Assembly: GCA_017307165.1 (NCBI GenBank)
Contig: JAFKGK010000007.1
Location: 62,001 to 126,000 of the forward strand
From: Candidatus Melainabacteria bacterium
GTDB taxonomy: Bacteria; Cyanobacteriota; Vampirovibrionia; Obscuribacterales; Obscuribacteraceae
Length of the DNA stretch: 64,000 nucleotides
Direction of reading: 5' to 3'
Part shown: piece after piece, positions 7,683-16,528 of the stretch
Layout of the letters: the number at the start of each line of letters is the position of its first letter
How positions within the stretch are numbered: the first letter of the stretch is position 1
Translations under genes and position numbers: made by a program
Notes under the pieces: model-generated
Databases searched by the model: none
What the model was told of the DNA's origin: nothing
The model's input: the letters and a program-made list of their open reading frames with translations, nothing else

Positions 7683-9233
7683 ATGAGTACTAATCGATCC
7701 CGCTCGGGCAAAAAGTTTTGGACCGACTGGAAGACCATCTCCGTCATCGCGGTCCTGATCTGGTCCGTGGTCAATCTTTTTGAGATCAAGCCAAATGCCG
7801 AGTACAAAGAGATGCTGCGCATGGCCGACCTTTCCGGTACGGCCCTCCACGCCGAAGTAATCGAAAAAGTCAAAAAGCTCCCTGGCTGGGAAAAGTACAA
7901 CGAATACCAGAAAGAAGACGCCATCAAGCGCGAATACGATGATGCTGCCCGCGGCAACAACGTACAGCCTATCGCCACCATCCGTGGTTATAAGCTCTTT
8001 ACCAACCTCAAGCTCGGCCTCGATCTGAGAGGTGGTTCGCAATTGCTATTGCAAGCGTTGCCTGCACCGCCTGTAGTGCCGGAGATCACGCCTCAGGTAA
8101 TGGAGGGCGTGCAAAATATCATCAACAACCGGATCAACTCATTGGGCGTATCGGAGACCATCATCCAGCGTGCCGGACGCGATCGACTGATCGTCGAGAT
8201 GCCGGGCATCAAGGATCCGCAACAAGCCAAGGACCGTATCGGTACTACCGCTTTGCTCGAGTTTAAAGAGCTCGGTTTTTCATCCGAGGGTATCCCCTTA
8301 TGGAAAGATACCGGTCTGACCGGCAAAGATTTTAAGCGCGCAGCCGCCACCAGGATCGGTGGCAGCAACAGCTGGCAAGTCGAATTTGAATTTAAACCAG
8401 AAGGCGCCAAAAAATTTGGCGATCTCACCAAGCGTCTCACCGGCCAATACATTGGGATCTTTCTCGACGGTCAGCCTACCGACCGTGGTGCCGATGGCAA
8501 GCCAGTACCGATCGAGCATTATCCAGGCGTGCGCGTCAACGAGCCGATCACTGGCGGGCGCGGTCAGATCACCGGCAGCTTTACTCAGGATCAGGCCCTC
8601 GATCTGATGCAAAAACTCAATGCTGGCTCGCTGCCAGTGCCCGTCCGCATCCTCGAAGAGCGCTCGGTCGGAGCGACCCTCGGTCAAGACTCCATCGAAA
8701 AATCAGTCATCGCCGGTGGTGTCGGCATCGCTGCCGTCATGATCTTTATGGTCCTGGTCTACGGCCTGCCCGGCCTCATCGCCGACCTCGCCCTCATCCT
8801 CTATACCCTGGCTACGCTGGCGATCTTTAAAGCCATCCCCGTCACCTTGACCCTGGCTGGCATCGCTGGTTTTATTCTCTCGATCGGTATGGCGGTCGAC
8901 GCCAATATCCTCATCTTTGAGCGTACAAAAGAAGAGCTCGACCAGGGCCGCAATATCTGGCAGGCCGTCGAAAATGGCTTTGGCCGCGCCATGTCATCGA
9001 TCTTTGACTCCAACGTCAATAGCTTGATTGCCTGCGCGGTCTTGATGATGTTTGGTACATCGGTGGTCAAAGGCTTTGCCGTGACCCTGGCGATCGGTGT
9101 CGCCGTCTCGATGTTTACCGCAGTCACCGCTACTCGTACTCTCTTGCACCTCATCCCCGCCTCATGGGGCCTATTTGGTCACAAGCCCGCAGGCACGCAA
9201 AAAAAGAAAGTCATGACCAAGGAGGCCGTCTAG
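7683..9233 (+). CDS. secD: Protein translocase subunit SecD
   Basis: A 516-aa SecD, the RND-type membrane subunit that uses the proton gradient to assist late steps of Sec export. TM1 is at about residues 18-33. The conserved LGLDLRGGS is at 111-119, the periplasmic P1 domain follows, and TM2-6 lie in the C-terminal half with GMAVDANILIFER. The TM1-to-LGLDLRGG interval, about 75 residues, looks longer and more charged than I expect for SecD. The stop codon abuts the secF ATG (TAGATG), indicating coupled translation. Confidence 0.96.
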   Translation: MSTNRSRSGKKFWTDWKTISVIAVLIWSVVNLFEIKPNAEYKEMLRMADLSGTALHAEVIEKVKKLPGWEKYNEYQKEDAIKREYDDAARGNNVQPIATIRGYKLFTNLKLGLDLRGGSQLLLQALPAPPVVPEITPQVMEGVQNIINNRINSLGVSETIIQRAGRDRLIVEMPGIKDPQQAKDRIGTTALLEFKELGFSSEGIPLWKDTGLTGKDFKRAAATRIGGSNSWQVEFEFKPEGAKKFGDLTKRLTGQYIGIFLDGQPTDRGADGKPVPIEHYPGVRVNEPITGGRGQITGSFTQDQALDLMQKLNAGSLPVPVRILEERSVGATLGQDSIEKSVIAGGVGIAAVMIFMVLVYGLPGLIADLALILYTLATLAIFKAIPVTLTLAGIAGFILSIGMAVDANILIFERTKEELDQGRNIWQAVENGFGRAMSSIFDSNVNSLIACAVLMMFGTSVVKGFAVTLAIGVAVSMFTAVTATRTLLHLIPASWGLFGHKPAGTQKKKVMTKEAV

Positions 9234-10211
9234 ATGTCCGCCCACAAAAATATCGTCGATATCGTCAAATATCGCAGCATCTGGCTGGGCATCTCCTTGC
9301 TCCTAACCCTGCCTGGTCTGGTCTTTATCGGCCTCTGCTACCAAAAGTACGGCGCTCCGCTCAAGCCGGGCATCGACTTTACTGGTGGCAGCATCCTGCA
9401 ATATCAGTTTGAGCGTCCAGTCGAGCTCGAACAAGTGCACAAGGTCCTAGAGGATGCAGGTTTTGCCGGCTCTCAGGTGCAGCAGGCCAGCATATCCGGC
9501 AAGCCCGCCGTAGTGATGCGCACCAAGTCTATCGATAGCGAAACCGAAAAACGTGCTCTGGACCAAAAACTAGAGACCGAGCTCGGTCCATACAAGCAGA
9601 TCTCGGTGGACAAGGTGACTGCCACCATCGGTCCCGAGCTCTTGAGCAATGGCTTATTGGCTCTCTTTGTGACTTTTGGCGGCATGGTGGCATATATCAC
9701 CTATCGCTTCAAGTTTGACTATGCCATCTGCGCGATCGCTGCTCTGGTGCACGACGTACTGGTCTTGATCGGTGTTTTTGCGGCATTGGGATATCTCTTT
9801 CAGACCGAGGTCGATTCGCTCTTTATCTCCGCCGTCCTCACCGTCATCGGCTTTTCCGTCCACGATACGATCGTCGTATTTGACCGGGTCCGCGAAAACT
9901 CCAAGTCGGTCGGCACCAAGATCATCGATCCTGTCACCAACGAGGAGCGCAAAAAGACCTTTGGCGAAGTCGCCAACGACTCGGTCAATCAGACTCTCGC
10001 TCGCTCTTTGTATACCTCTTTGACCGTCGTCATCACCTTGCTCGCTCTCTTTTTGCTCGGCGGAGTCACCACGCGCGACTTTGTGCTGGCCATGCTGATC
10101 GGTATCATATCCGGTACCTATTCTTCGATCTTTAATGCGAGCTGCTTGCTCGTCTGGTTGCGGGAGAAAAGGCAGGGTGCAATGCAAAAAAAGAGTCTCA
10201 AGACCGCATAA
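9234..10211 (+). CDS. secF: Protein translocase subunit SecF
   Basis: A 325-aa SecF, partner of SecD in the SecDF export-assisting complex. TM1 is at about residues 15-37, followed by GIDFTGGS, a short periplasmic domain and TM2-6 with GFSVHDTIVVFDRVREN. The length is normal. A roughly 20-residue insertion (KSVGTKIIDPVTNEERKKT) follows the TM4-5 motif and is seen in many SecF proteins. It starts immediately after secD and is followed 30 nt later by the MshEN-like gene. Confidence 0.96.
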   Translation: MSAHKNIVDIVKYRSIWLGISLLLTLPGLVFIGLCYQKYGAPLKPGIDFTGGSILQYQFERPVELEQVHKVLEDAGFAGSQVQQASISGKPAVVMRTKSIDSETEKRALDQKLETELGPYKQISVDKVTATIGPELLSNGLLALFVTFGGMVAYITYRFKFDYAICAIAALVHDVLVLIGVFAALGYLFQTEVDSLFISAVLTVIGFSVHDTIVVFDRVRENSKSVGTKIIDPVTNEERKKTFGEVANDSVNQTLARSLYTSLTVVITLLALFLLGGVTTRDFVLAMLIGIISGTYSSIFNASCLLVWLREKRQGAMQKKSLKTA

Positions 10212-10241
10212 AAAGAAAGCAGAAAACACAGGACCAATCAC

Positions 10242-10529
10242 ATGGACAATGCTAACTGGCACAATCTGACCGACGAAGAAAAATGGGAGCGCCTCACCCG
10301 CGTCGAAAAGCTCGGCGAGGTCCTGCTCAAGTTGGGCAAACTCAATCTGCACCAGCTCGAGGAGCTGATCGCCGAACAAGGCAAATCCGAGGCACCACTA
10401 GGCGAATTGATCCTGTCCAAGGGGCTGATGTCTCGCCAGGAGCTGCTTGGCGCCCTCGATCTGCAGCACAAGACCGATCAGGCGATCATCGACTCTCTCA
10501 CCGAGATGATGCCAAAATCCGACGATTAG
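10242..10529 (+). CDS. Stand-alone MshEN-like (GspE N-terminal) domain protein, putative c-di-GMP binder
   Basis: A 95-aa protein made almost entirely of two copies of the 24-residue motif of MshEN/T2SSE-N domains, (R)LGxxLxxxGxxxxxxLxxxLxxQ. Copy 1 is K23-Q46 and copy 2 is P52-Q75, joined by exactly five residues (GKSEA). This two-copy, five-residue-spacer layout is the c-di-GMP-binding form known from the N-termini of type II/IV pilus ATPases. The leading Arg of each copy is Lys and Pro here, so binding may be weakened. No ATPase follows. It lies 30 nt after secF and is probably co-transcribed. Confidence 0.72.
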   Translation: MDNANWHNLTDEEKWERLTRVEKLGEVLLKLGKLNLHQLEELIAEQGKSEAPLGELILSKGLMSRQELLGALDLQHKTDQAIIDSLTEMMPKSDD

Positions 10530-10531
10530 AT

Positions 10532-10903
10532 TTATAGTATCTTGGCCACCTGCATGCCCAGCCAGACGCAGACCAGGCCGAGCACGAGCTGACCGCCGGC
10601 ATTGAGTAGTGCCAGGGTGAGATGGCCATCGCGCAAGAGCGTGACCGTCTCATAGCCAAAGCTCGAAAAAGTAGTGTAGCCGCCGAGTATCCCGACTACC
10701 AAAAATGTCCTCATCTCTTGCGAGAGATAGGATCTAGTCTCGGCTAGATGCGCGATCAGGCCGATCAAGAGGCAGCCGATCATATTGACGGTAAAAGTGC
10801 CAAAAGGAAATGATGGGCCGAGAGCCCTGAGCATGGCAGTGGAGCAAAAATATCTCATGATGCCGCCGAGACCGGCGCCGATAAAGACTAGCAAGTAGAG
10901 CAT
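10532..10903 (-). CDS. crcB: Fluoride ion channel CrcB/FluC
   Basis: A 123-aa four-helix membrane protein of the CrcB/Fluc family, which as dual-topology dimers exports fluoride. It has the GGIMRY start motif, FPFGTFTVNMIGC with the pore Asn, and GGYTTFSSFGYE with the Phe-box residues. The length is typical. It is 10 nt downstream of queG on the same strand and ends two bases past the MshEN-like gene's stop. No fluoride riboswitch is possible in so short a gap. Confidence 0.94.
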   Translation of the reverse strand: MLYLLVFIGAGLGGIMRYFCSTAMLRALGPSFPFGTFTVNMIGCLLIGLIAHLAETRSYLSQEMRTFLVVGILGGYTTFSSFGYETVTLLRDGHLTLALLNAGGQLVLGLVCVWLGMQVAKIL

Positions 10904-10913
10904 ATTTATCTAT

Positions 10914-12119
10914 TTATCCATCTATCCCAAAATAACTGTCGGCTCTGTCACGATCGTCTGGCTCCAGTCTCGCTCGATCAAATCCGGCGATCAAATCACT
11001 GGCCCTATCGTCTCCTCTCTCTCCGGCCTGGGCCAGGGCCCAGAGCGCGTGCTCGAGCAGCATGCTCTCGCGATCCTGCATTATATACGTACCGATCGCC
11101 TCGACGATCTCCTCGTGCCACCTGGACCTGTCCGCCTCGCTCGCGGCCCTGCCACCCAGCCAATTGCCCAGCACCACCAGGGCATTGCGCGTGAGTCCAC
11201 GTCTTTTGGGGCGGCGCAAGGGCGACTTGCCGACCATGCGTCTATACGACTCATCGTCCGGCAGGGCGATCAAGCCCAAAAGATCGAGATAGTGACCGAC
11301 TCCGGCCTCCGGTCTGAGCTCCGGCCAGACTCTCTGCTCCGCACTTGTAGCATCGAGTCGGGCGATCTGGGAGTTGTATGGGCAGACCTCCTGACAGATG
11401 TCGCAGCCAAAAGCCCAATCGCCGAGTCTGGCTCTCAAAGCCGGATCTATGCCGTATTTGTTTTCGATGGTGAGATAGCTGATGCAGAGATTGCTATCGA
11501 CTGTGCCACTATCGACGATGGCATCGGTGGGGCAGGCCGTACCACATCTAAAACACGATCCGCAGGTGCCGACGTACTCGGTATCCGGCTCGAGCTCCAG
11601 ATCGACAAAGAGCTCGGCGATAAAGTGATAGGAGCCGGACATCTTTGGTCCGATCAAGAGCGAGTTTTTGCCGATAAAGCCAGCTCCATGACGGCGAGCC
11701 AGAGCCTGCTCGTAGAGAGCGAGGTCGTCGGTGGCGGCGCGTGCGCTCGCAGGCAGGATGCAGAGAGCCTCGCAGAGCCTCTCCAGTCTCGCCCTGATGA
11801 TCTCGTGATAATCGAGTCCGACTGCATAGCGTGCGACCCTGCCCCAGACGCGATCGTCGGGCGGAGCCTGGCAGGTGCTGGTATAGGGGACCTTGAGGAT
11901 CAACACGCTACGAGCCTGAGGCGCAGACATGGCCGGGTGCACTCTCCTGGCCGGATCTCGCTTTAGATAGGCCATGTCGGCTGCATAGCCCTTGTCGAGC
12001 CAGGCCTGATAGGTCGCGAGATCCTCGTGCATCGCCTCGGTGGATGCGACCTTGATATCGTGAAAGCCTTGGCTGGCCCCCACCTCGATGATCCTCGCCT
12101 TTAGCTCCCGACTCGACAC
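10914..12119 (-). CDS. queG: Epoxyqueuosine reductase
   Basis: A 401-aa QueG, the cobalamin- and Fe-S-dependent enzyme that reduces epoxyqueuosine to queuosine in tRNA. The two 4Fe-4S motifs are CGSCFRCGTACPTDAI and CDICQEVCPYN, and a HEAT-like C-terminal region follows. It starts with GTG at 12119 (MSSRELKARI) behind a well-placed GGAG on the minus strand. It diverges from queA by 39 nt, so consecutive steps of the same pathway share one intergenic control region. Confidence 0.96.
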   Translation of the reverse strand: MSSRELKARIIEVGASQGFHDIKVASTEAMHEDLATYQAWLDKGYAADMAYLKRDPARRVHPAMSAPQARSVLILKVPYTSTCQAPPDDRVWGRVARYAVGLDYHEIIRARLERLCEALCILPASARAATDDLALYEQALARRHGAGFIGKNSLLIGPKMSGSYHFIAELFVDLELEPDTEYVGTCGSCFRCGTACPTDAIVDSGTVDSNLCISYLTIENKYGIDPALRARLGDWAFGCDICQEVCPYNSQIARLDATSAEQRVWPELRPEAGVGHYLDLLGLIALPDDESYRRMVGKSPLRRPKRRGLTRNALVVLGNWLGGRAASEADRSRWHEEIVEAIGTYIMQDRESMLLEHALWALAQAGERGDDRASDLIAGFDRARLEPDDRDRADSYFGIDG

Positions 12120-12158
12120 TCAGACTCCGCGATATTTTAAAGTACAATTGAGTTTACT

Positions 12159-13241
12159 ATGCAATACACCATCCAGGACTTTCAATACGATCTGCCCGAG
12201 TCGCAGATCGCGCAAAAACCTCTAGACAAAAAAGACGAGTCGCGGCTATTTGTCCTCGACCGGGCCACGGGTACATTTAGACATCAGCATTTTTATGATC
12301 TGCCCGATCTCTTGCGCCAGGGCGATCTTTTGGTGGTCAACGATACGCGTGTCCTGCCCTCGCGTTTCATCACGCGCAGGCATTCTGGTGGCATGGTCAA
12401 GATTCTCCTGCTCAAGCCTCATATCGCCGGCAACAACTCGCTCTGGGAGGCCATGGTCACGCCGATCAAGCGCCTCAAGCCAGGTGAGTCACTCGACGTG
12501 GTGGTCGATGATAGCGACGAGGTCCTCGCCACCATCAAGGTCTACGACATCATCCTCGGCCCGGATGGCTTTAAGCGGCTCTTAGTCGATCTCGGCGAGC
12601 CAGAGCACGTCTATCAGCTCTTGCAGCGCTCGGGCTTTGCGCCTCTGCCGCCTTACATACATCGTGACTACAATCAGGGCGTAGAACGCGAAGCCGACAT
12701 CTATCAGTATCAGACGGTCTATGCCACCAATCCTGGTGCGGTGGCCGCGCCTACAGCGGGATTGCACTTTACCGATGAGGTGCTCGAGAGGCTGGAGGAG
12801 AAAGGCATAGAGGTGGTGCGCCTCACACTGCATGTCGGAGCCGGGACTTTTAAACCGATCGAAGACTCTCTGGAGTCGCATACAATCGAAGAAGAAACCT
12901 ACACCATCTCTCCAGAGACCGCAGCAAAAATCAATGCCGCAAAGCAATCCGGTCGCCGTGTCATCGCCGTCGGTACCACCAGTCTGCGCACCCTGGAGAC
13001 TGCCGGTGCGACCGGAGTCCTGCAGGCGGCCGACAATGCGTCCACCAGTCTATACATCCGTCCGGGCCACGAGTTTAAGATGGCCGATGCGATGATCACC
13101 AATTTTCACTTGAGCCGATCGAGTCTTTTGGTGCTAGTCGCGGCCTTTGCCGGACGAGATCTGATCATGTCCGCTTATCAGCACGCAGTCCAAGAGGGTT
13201 ATCGCTTTTATAGCTATGGCGATTCGATGCTCATAGAGTAG
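12159..13241 (+). CDS. queA: S-adenosylmethionine:tRNA ribosyltransferase-isomerase
   Basis: A 360-aa QueA, which transfers and rearranges the ribosyl part of SAM onto preQ1-modified tRNA to form epoxyqueuosine. Diagnostic segments are FQYDLPESQIAQKP at residues 8-21, VVNDTRVLPSR, PTAGLHFT and TNFHL. The length is full. It converges with the GT20 gene (17-nt gap), and no terminator hairpin is visible there. Confidence 0.97.
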   Translation: MQYTIQDFQYDLPESQIAQKPLDKKDESRLFVLDRATGTFRHQHFYDLPDLLRQGDLLVVNDTRVLPSRFITRRHSGGMVKILLLKPHIAGNNSLWEAMVTPIKRLKPGESLDVVVDDSDEVLATIKVYDIILGPDGFKRLLVDLGEPEHVYQLLQRSGFAPLPPYIHRDYNQGVEREADIYQYQTVYATNPGAVAAPTAGLHFTDEVLERLEEKGIEVVRLTLHVGAGTFKPIEDSLESHTIEEETYTISPETAAKINAAKQSGRRVIAVGTTSLRTLETAGATGVLQAADNASTSLYIRPGHEFKMADAMITNFHLSRSSLLVLVAAFAGRDLIMSAYQHAVQEGYRFYSYGDSMLIE

Positions 13242-13258
13242 AGTGATCGATAGGCTGT

Positions 13259-14692
13259 TTATTCTGCCAGTGCCTGCCCCAAAAAGCCCATCGCCCAGCC
13301 GATCAATTGATTCCAGCCGATCGTCTGCCGCATGCCGACCATGCGATTGTGCTTTTCTTCCCATGTAAGCGAAAGTGCTTGAGCAAAGGCCGCACTGATG
13401 GCGGCAGGATCGGTGGGGTCGACGAGGATGGCTCCCTGCCCCAATTCTTCGGCTGCGCCTGTGGCCTTTGACAGTATCAATACGCCAGACTCGTCGATCC
13501 GCGACGCCACAAATTCTTTTGCAAGCAGATTGAGGCCGTCGCTGAGCGAGTTGATGGACAGTGCAGTCGCTGACTGATACCAGGCCGAGAGCTTGGCGTG
13601 TCCGAGATGCTCTTTGATATGCAGTATGGGCTGCCAGTCGGCATCGCCAAAGCGAGTATTGATGGCCGAGATGCGCTTGTCGACGAGGATCTCGTATTGC
13701 TTGTGCTCCTCTGATGCACCTTGATTGGGTTGCGAGAGCTGTACATAATGAAAGCGTTTGAGCATCTCGGGATGAGTGGCGAGAAAGAGGTCGAGGCCGT
13801 TGAGACGCTCGATGATGCCCTTGGTGTAATCGAGTTTGTCGATGCCGACTATGTATTGCTGGGCGAGCCCATGGGTGCGTGCGAGCGCCTCTGCGTGCGG
13901 TTTGCTGTCCATGGCTAGTTTTTGCCAGTAGCTGGAGTCGACGCCCAGAGGCATGACTGCGACCCTGGTCTGCTTGCGACCGAGTGATACCACTTTTAGT
14001 GCGCGGTCGATCTTTGCCTCGGGAAAAAACGCTTCTACCGTATCGAGAAAATTGCTTGCGTATCTTTCGGTATGAAAGCCGATCAGTTTGTTTTGCAAGA
14101 GAGCCTGCGTCAGCTCCGCACCGATGGGCGACTGCTGCATGACGGCAGCGCTGGGAAAGGGCACGTGCCAAAACTGGCAGAGGATGATGCCTGATTGGGA
14201 GGCGAGCGCAGGAGCTCCCATGGCCAGTTGATAGTCATGCAGCCAGCATAGACTGGGAAAGCTCATCGTGGACGAATTGAGGCACTCACCAGCCACTGCT
14301 TGAGAGAGTTGTTTGAATGATTTCCAGATTTTGAGGTCAAAAGGATACTTGTGCGGATCGCCATGCAATAGAGACCAGAGATAGCCCTGGGCCATGGTCT
14401 TGTAGTCGTCCAAAAGACGGGCCATCAAGCCTGTGGAGAGCTTTGGCGTGTAATAGGAAAACCCCGGCCCTGATCCCTTTTTCCGGGATTCTGCCTGGTT
14501 TTCTGCCTGGTCTTGGGGATGATCGGTCAGGGCAAACCAGTTGACCCTGGCATTTAGTCTTTTGACGACTGGTTCTAGACTGGCAGACATGCCTTGTTTC
14601 ATACCAGGTCCGGCAAACGATACGACATTGACTGCCGGCAAAAATTGATATTGGGCATCTAACAGGTTTGCTGTGGGGGCAGTTGCTGTCAT
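13259..14692 (-). CDS. otsA: GT20 family trehalose-6-phosphate synthase
   Basis: A 477-aa GT20 glycosyltransferase, predicted to make trehalose 6-phosphate from a nucleotide-glucose and glucose 6-phosphate. Motifs, with the usual form in brackets: WLHDYQL at 150-156 (WVHDYHL), FWHVPFP at 174-180 (FLHIPFP), GIDKLDYTKG at 283-292 and DGLNLLAKEF at 385-394. The N-terminus is diverged: the usual Arg/Gly loop near residue 10-25 is not clear and a charged insertion lies at 58-76. No otsB phosphatase is adjacent, so it could instead make a related glycoside. Monocistronic by context. Confidence 0.85.
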   Translation of the reverse strand: MTATAPTANLLDAQYQFLPAVNVVSFAGPGMKQGMSASLEPVVKRLNARVNWFALTDHPQDQAENQAESRKKGSGPGFSYYTPKLSTGLMARLLDDYKTMAQGYLWSLLHGDPHKYPFDLKIWKSFKQLSQAVAGECLNSSTMSFPSLCWLHDYQLAMGAPALASQSGIILCQFWHVPFPSAAVMQQSPIGAELTQALLQNKLIGFHTERYASNFLDTVEAFFPEAKIDRALKVVSLGRKQTRVAVMPLGVDSSYWQKLAMDSKPHAEALARTHGLAQQYIVGIDKLDYTKGIIERLNGLDLFLATHPEMLKRFHYVQLSQPNQGASEEHKQYEILVDKRISAINTRFGDADWQPILHIKEHLGHAKLSAWYQSATALSINSLSDGLNLLAKEFVASRIDESGVLILSKATGAAEELGQGAILVDPTDPAAISAAFAQALSLTWEEKHNRMVGMRQTIGWNQLIGWAMGFLGQALAE

Positions 14693-14739
14693 TAAACGCG
14701 CGTCCTCATGATCGAAAGATTTTGGCGACGGGGTTTCCT

Positions 14740-14761
14740 CTATCTATAGGTTTATAGATAG
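14740..14761. repeat. 9-bp inverted repeat between the hydroxylase and otsA genes
   Basis: A perfect dyad CTATCTATA-GGTT-TATAGATAG. It lies 48 nt upstream of the otsA start and 53 nt beyond the stop of the upstream minus-strand gene. No T-run follows, so an operator is more likely than a terminator. Function unknown. Confidence 0.35.
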
Positions 14762-14814
14762 AGTCTAGGCTATCGCCGCAAGTTTTCAAGAGGAAAATAT
14801 TTAAGCTATAAAAA

Positions 14815-15357
14815 TCAGGCGATCCCTAGGACGCGCATTTCTTCCATTTCGCGTGGGGTCGCTTTGATATTTGTGCCAAGGATAAAATCAGCGAAAGGAA
14901 AGACCACATTGAAATTTTTGTTGGGATGGCGGTGATGCAACCAGTGATACTGGGCGAGCATCTTGTAGATGGGCCAGCGGCTAAATCCGCGTGCCTCGGG
15001 TTTGTGCATCTCTAAATGGATCTTGTTCCAGATCCAGTGGTGCATCGTGACTACGAGGATAAACATCAATCCACCGACCCACGAGACCAGTGATATGACG
15101 ATCGCAAAGGGCAGAGCCTTGATAGGGGCCTTTCTCACCGTCAGCTGGATCTCTTTGTCCTCGCCTGGCGGCACGGGCTCATCGTAAAATTTTTCGGAAT
15201 AATGCTTGTGGTGATCCAGGGCATGAGCCATATAGGTCTTTTTAAAGGCAGGTATGCTCGCTTTATGCATGAGCCTGGCGTGGACCTGATGCTCGATAAA
15301 AGACATCAGTATGCAGGATGCTACGAACCAACCCAGGCAGTAAAAAATTTCCATCAT
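14815..15357 (-). CDS. Fatty acid hydroxylase / sterol desaturase superfamily membrane protein
   Basis: A 180-aa integral membrane protein with the histidine clusters of the di-iron fatty acid hydroxylase superfamily: EHQVHARLMH near residue 22, HALDHHKHY at about 45-53, HLEMH and WLHHRHPNKNFN near the C-terminus. TM segments are at residues 4-22 and about 82-107. Members hydroxylate or desaturate lipids, sterols or carotenoids. The exact substrate is unknown. It lies at the edge of the AT-rich stretch and is the last gene with the GC-rich style of the left part. Confidence 0.85.
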   Translation of the reverse strand: MMEIFYCLGWFVASCILMSFIEHQVHARLMHKASIPAFKKTYMAHALDHHKHYSEKFYDEPVPPGEDKEIQLTVRKAPIKALPFAIVISLVSWVGGLMFILVVTMHHWIWNKIHLEMHKPEARGFSRWPIYKMLAQYHWLHHRHPNKNFNVVFPFADFILGTNIKATPREMEEMRVLGIA

Positions 15358-15749
15358 GATCCCTTGAGTAAGCCAATCTTAAAAGAGACGACTGTCACCA
15401 CAAATAGTGGCAGATCAGAGGCTGTAAAGACATTATACTTTTTAAACAGTTGATCGAAGGCAAGGTTGTGCTACGGGTCGAGCAACGAGCACGATCTCAA
15501 CATTCAATTTTCTCATTCTCCTATCGGTGATAGGAGATGCGGTTGTGAGATTTGCTCTTTCACCTTTTTGTTTGCGTTTGTTAGCGCACTTCTAAGATTT
15601 CAAATTTGCTTGGCAGCGATCGTCGTATGTTCCAAGTTTTGGCTGTTTTCATATTTGGCTGTAAGTGGCTTGAATTGCAGCACCATCTGTTTGTCTTTGT
15701 TAGCACAGATATAAATTGCGCTCCTTTTCTCAATAGTGAAAATAAAGAA
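15358..15749. other. Intergenic region between divergent genes, with inverted repeat
   Basis: About 390 bp with no convincing coding sequence. It marks the change to AT-rich DNA and must hold promoters for the hydroxylase gene (leftward) and the methyltransferase-like gene (rightward). The clearest element is the perfect dyad at 15517-15537. An open frame runs from 15606 into the downstream gene but looks non-coding before 15750. Confidence 0.5.
15517..15537. repeat. 9-bp perfect inverted repeat, operator-like
   Basis: TCTCCTATC-GGT-GATAGGAGA, with a 3-nt spacer. It lies about 210 bp upstream of the methyltransferase-like start and 160 bp upstream of the hydroxylase start. No poly-T follows on either strand, so an operator or RNA hairpin is more likely than a terminator. 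Confidence 0.4.
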
Positions 15750-16511
15750 ATGAATCATTATTTTCCTATCAAGCATCCGTATTGGCAGCTTTATATGTCC
15801 TTGCTGGCTGTGGATTCTTTAGACAGATCCGATGCTAAGCAATTGCTTCGCAGATTAGCCGCAGAGGTCGACTTTTCGCCAGTCGACAGATTGTATCTCG
15901 AGATGCAGATGTGTTCGCCTTGGTTTATTCCTACCAAATGCCATTATTTGTTTTTCGAACGAATGCGCGAAAAATATTGCTATTCAGTCATGCATCCCGA
16001 CACTATCGATTTGCTCAAACAGCTTTCTCCAATTGTCGAGCTTGGTGCTGGCAACGGTTACAATGCCTGGTTGTTAGCACAAGCGGGTGTAGACGTTGTT
16101 GCTTTAGAAGCATACCCTCCTCATGAAGGAAAGAATTGGTTTTTTGGTACAAATATTTTTGGTCTGCCAAAGAAAAACTTCATTAGCTGGACTGATGTAA
16201 TTAAGGGCACTAGTATCGACTTGCTACAGTACCCACGACATAACCTCTTTATCAGTTGGCCGCCTCTCAATGAGATGGCTTTTGATGCCTTGCGCTTTTA
16301 TCGTGGCAATATCGTTATCCTGATTGCCAATCGTGCCAACTGTGGATCACCAAGATTTTATAGAAAATTAGAAAAGGATTGGCACCTTGTATATGCCAAG
16401 GAGACCGGCGGGTGGTCGGGTTTTCAGAATGAACGCCTTGAGATTTATTGCCGAGACAAGCATTTGTTTCTCAGCGAGAGGGCAAATAAATTCGAATTGA
16501 TAAACCCTTAG
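15750..16511 (+). CDS. Putative SAM-dependent methyltransferase
   Basis: A 253-aa protein with a class I methyltransferase motif I, VELGAGNGYNAWLL (about residues 97-110), followed by the acidic end of strand 2 (VALEAYPP). Strand 4 is replaced by LFISWPPLNE and the C-terminus is family-specific. The substrate is unknown. The frame is open from 15606, but the first 48 residues of that frame look non-coding; MNHYFPIKHPYW at 15750 is the preferred start, though its RBS is weak. It is the first gene of the AT-rich stretch and converges with the DUF2490 gene. Confidence 0.65.
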   Translation: MNHYFPIKHPYWQLYMSLLAVDSLDRSDAKQLLRRLAAEVDFSPVDRLYLEMQMCSPWFIPTKCHYLFFERMREKYCYSVMHPDTIDLLKQLSPIVELGAGNGYNAWLLAQAGVDVVALEAYPPHEGKNWFFGTNIFGLPKKNFISWTDVIKGTSIDLLQYPRHNLFISWPPLNEMAFDALRFYRGNIVILIANRANCGSPRFYRKLEKDWHLVYAKETGGWSGFQNERLEIYCRDKHLFLSERANKFELINP

Positions 16512-16528
16512 GATTGACACCTTGGTCG

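Noticed and set aside
10904-10913. Fluoride riboswitch before crcB
   Set aside because: Only 10 nt separate crcB from queG; too short for the motif.
11049-11966. Plus-strand frame of 305 codons opposite queG
   Set aside because: Antisense to an unmistakable Fe-S protein; no RBS or family features.
13134-14171. Minus-strand frame of 345 codons overlapping otsA and queA
   Set aside because: Arg/His/Ser-rich translation with no domain; a shadow of the GT20 gene in another frame.
15606-15749. N-terminal 48-codon extension of the methyltransferase-like gene
   Set aside because: Cys/Phe-rich non-coding style, no RBS; the Met at 15750 begins a normal protein.
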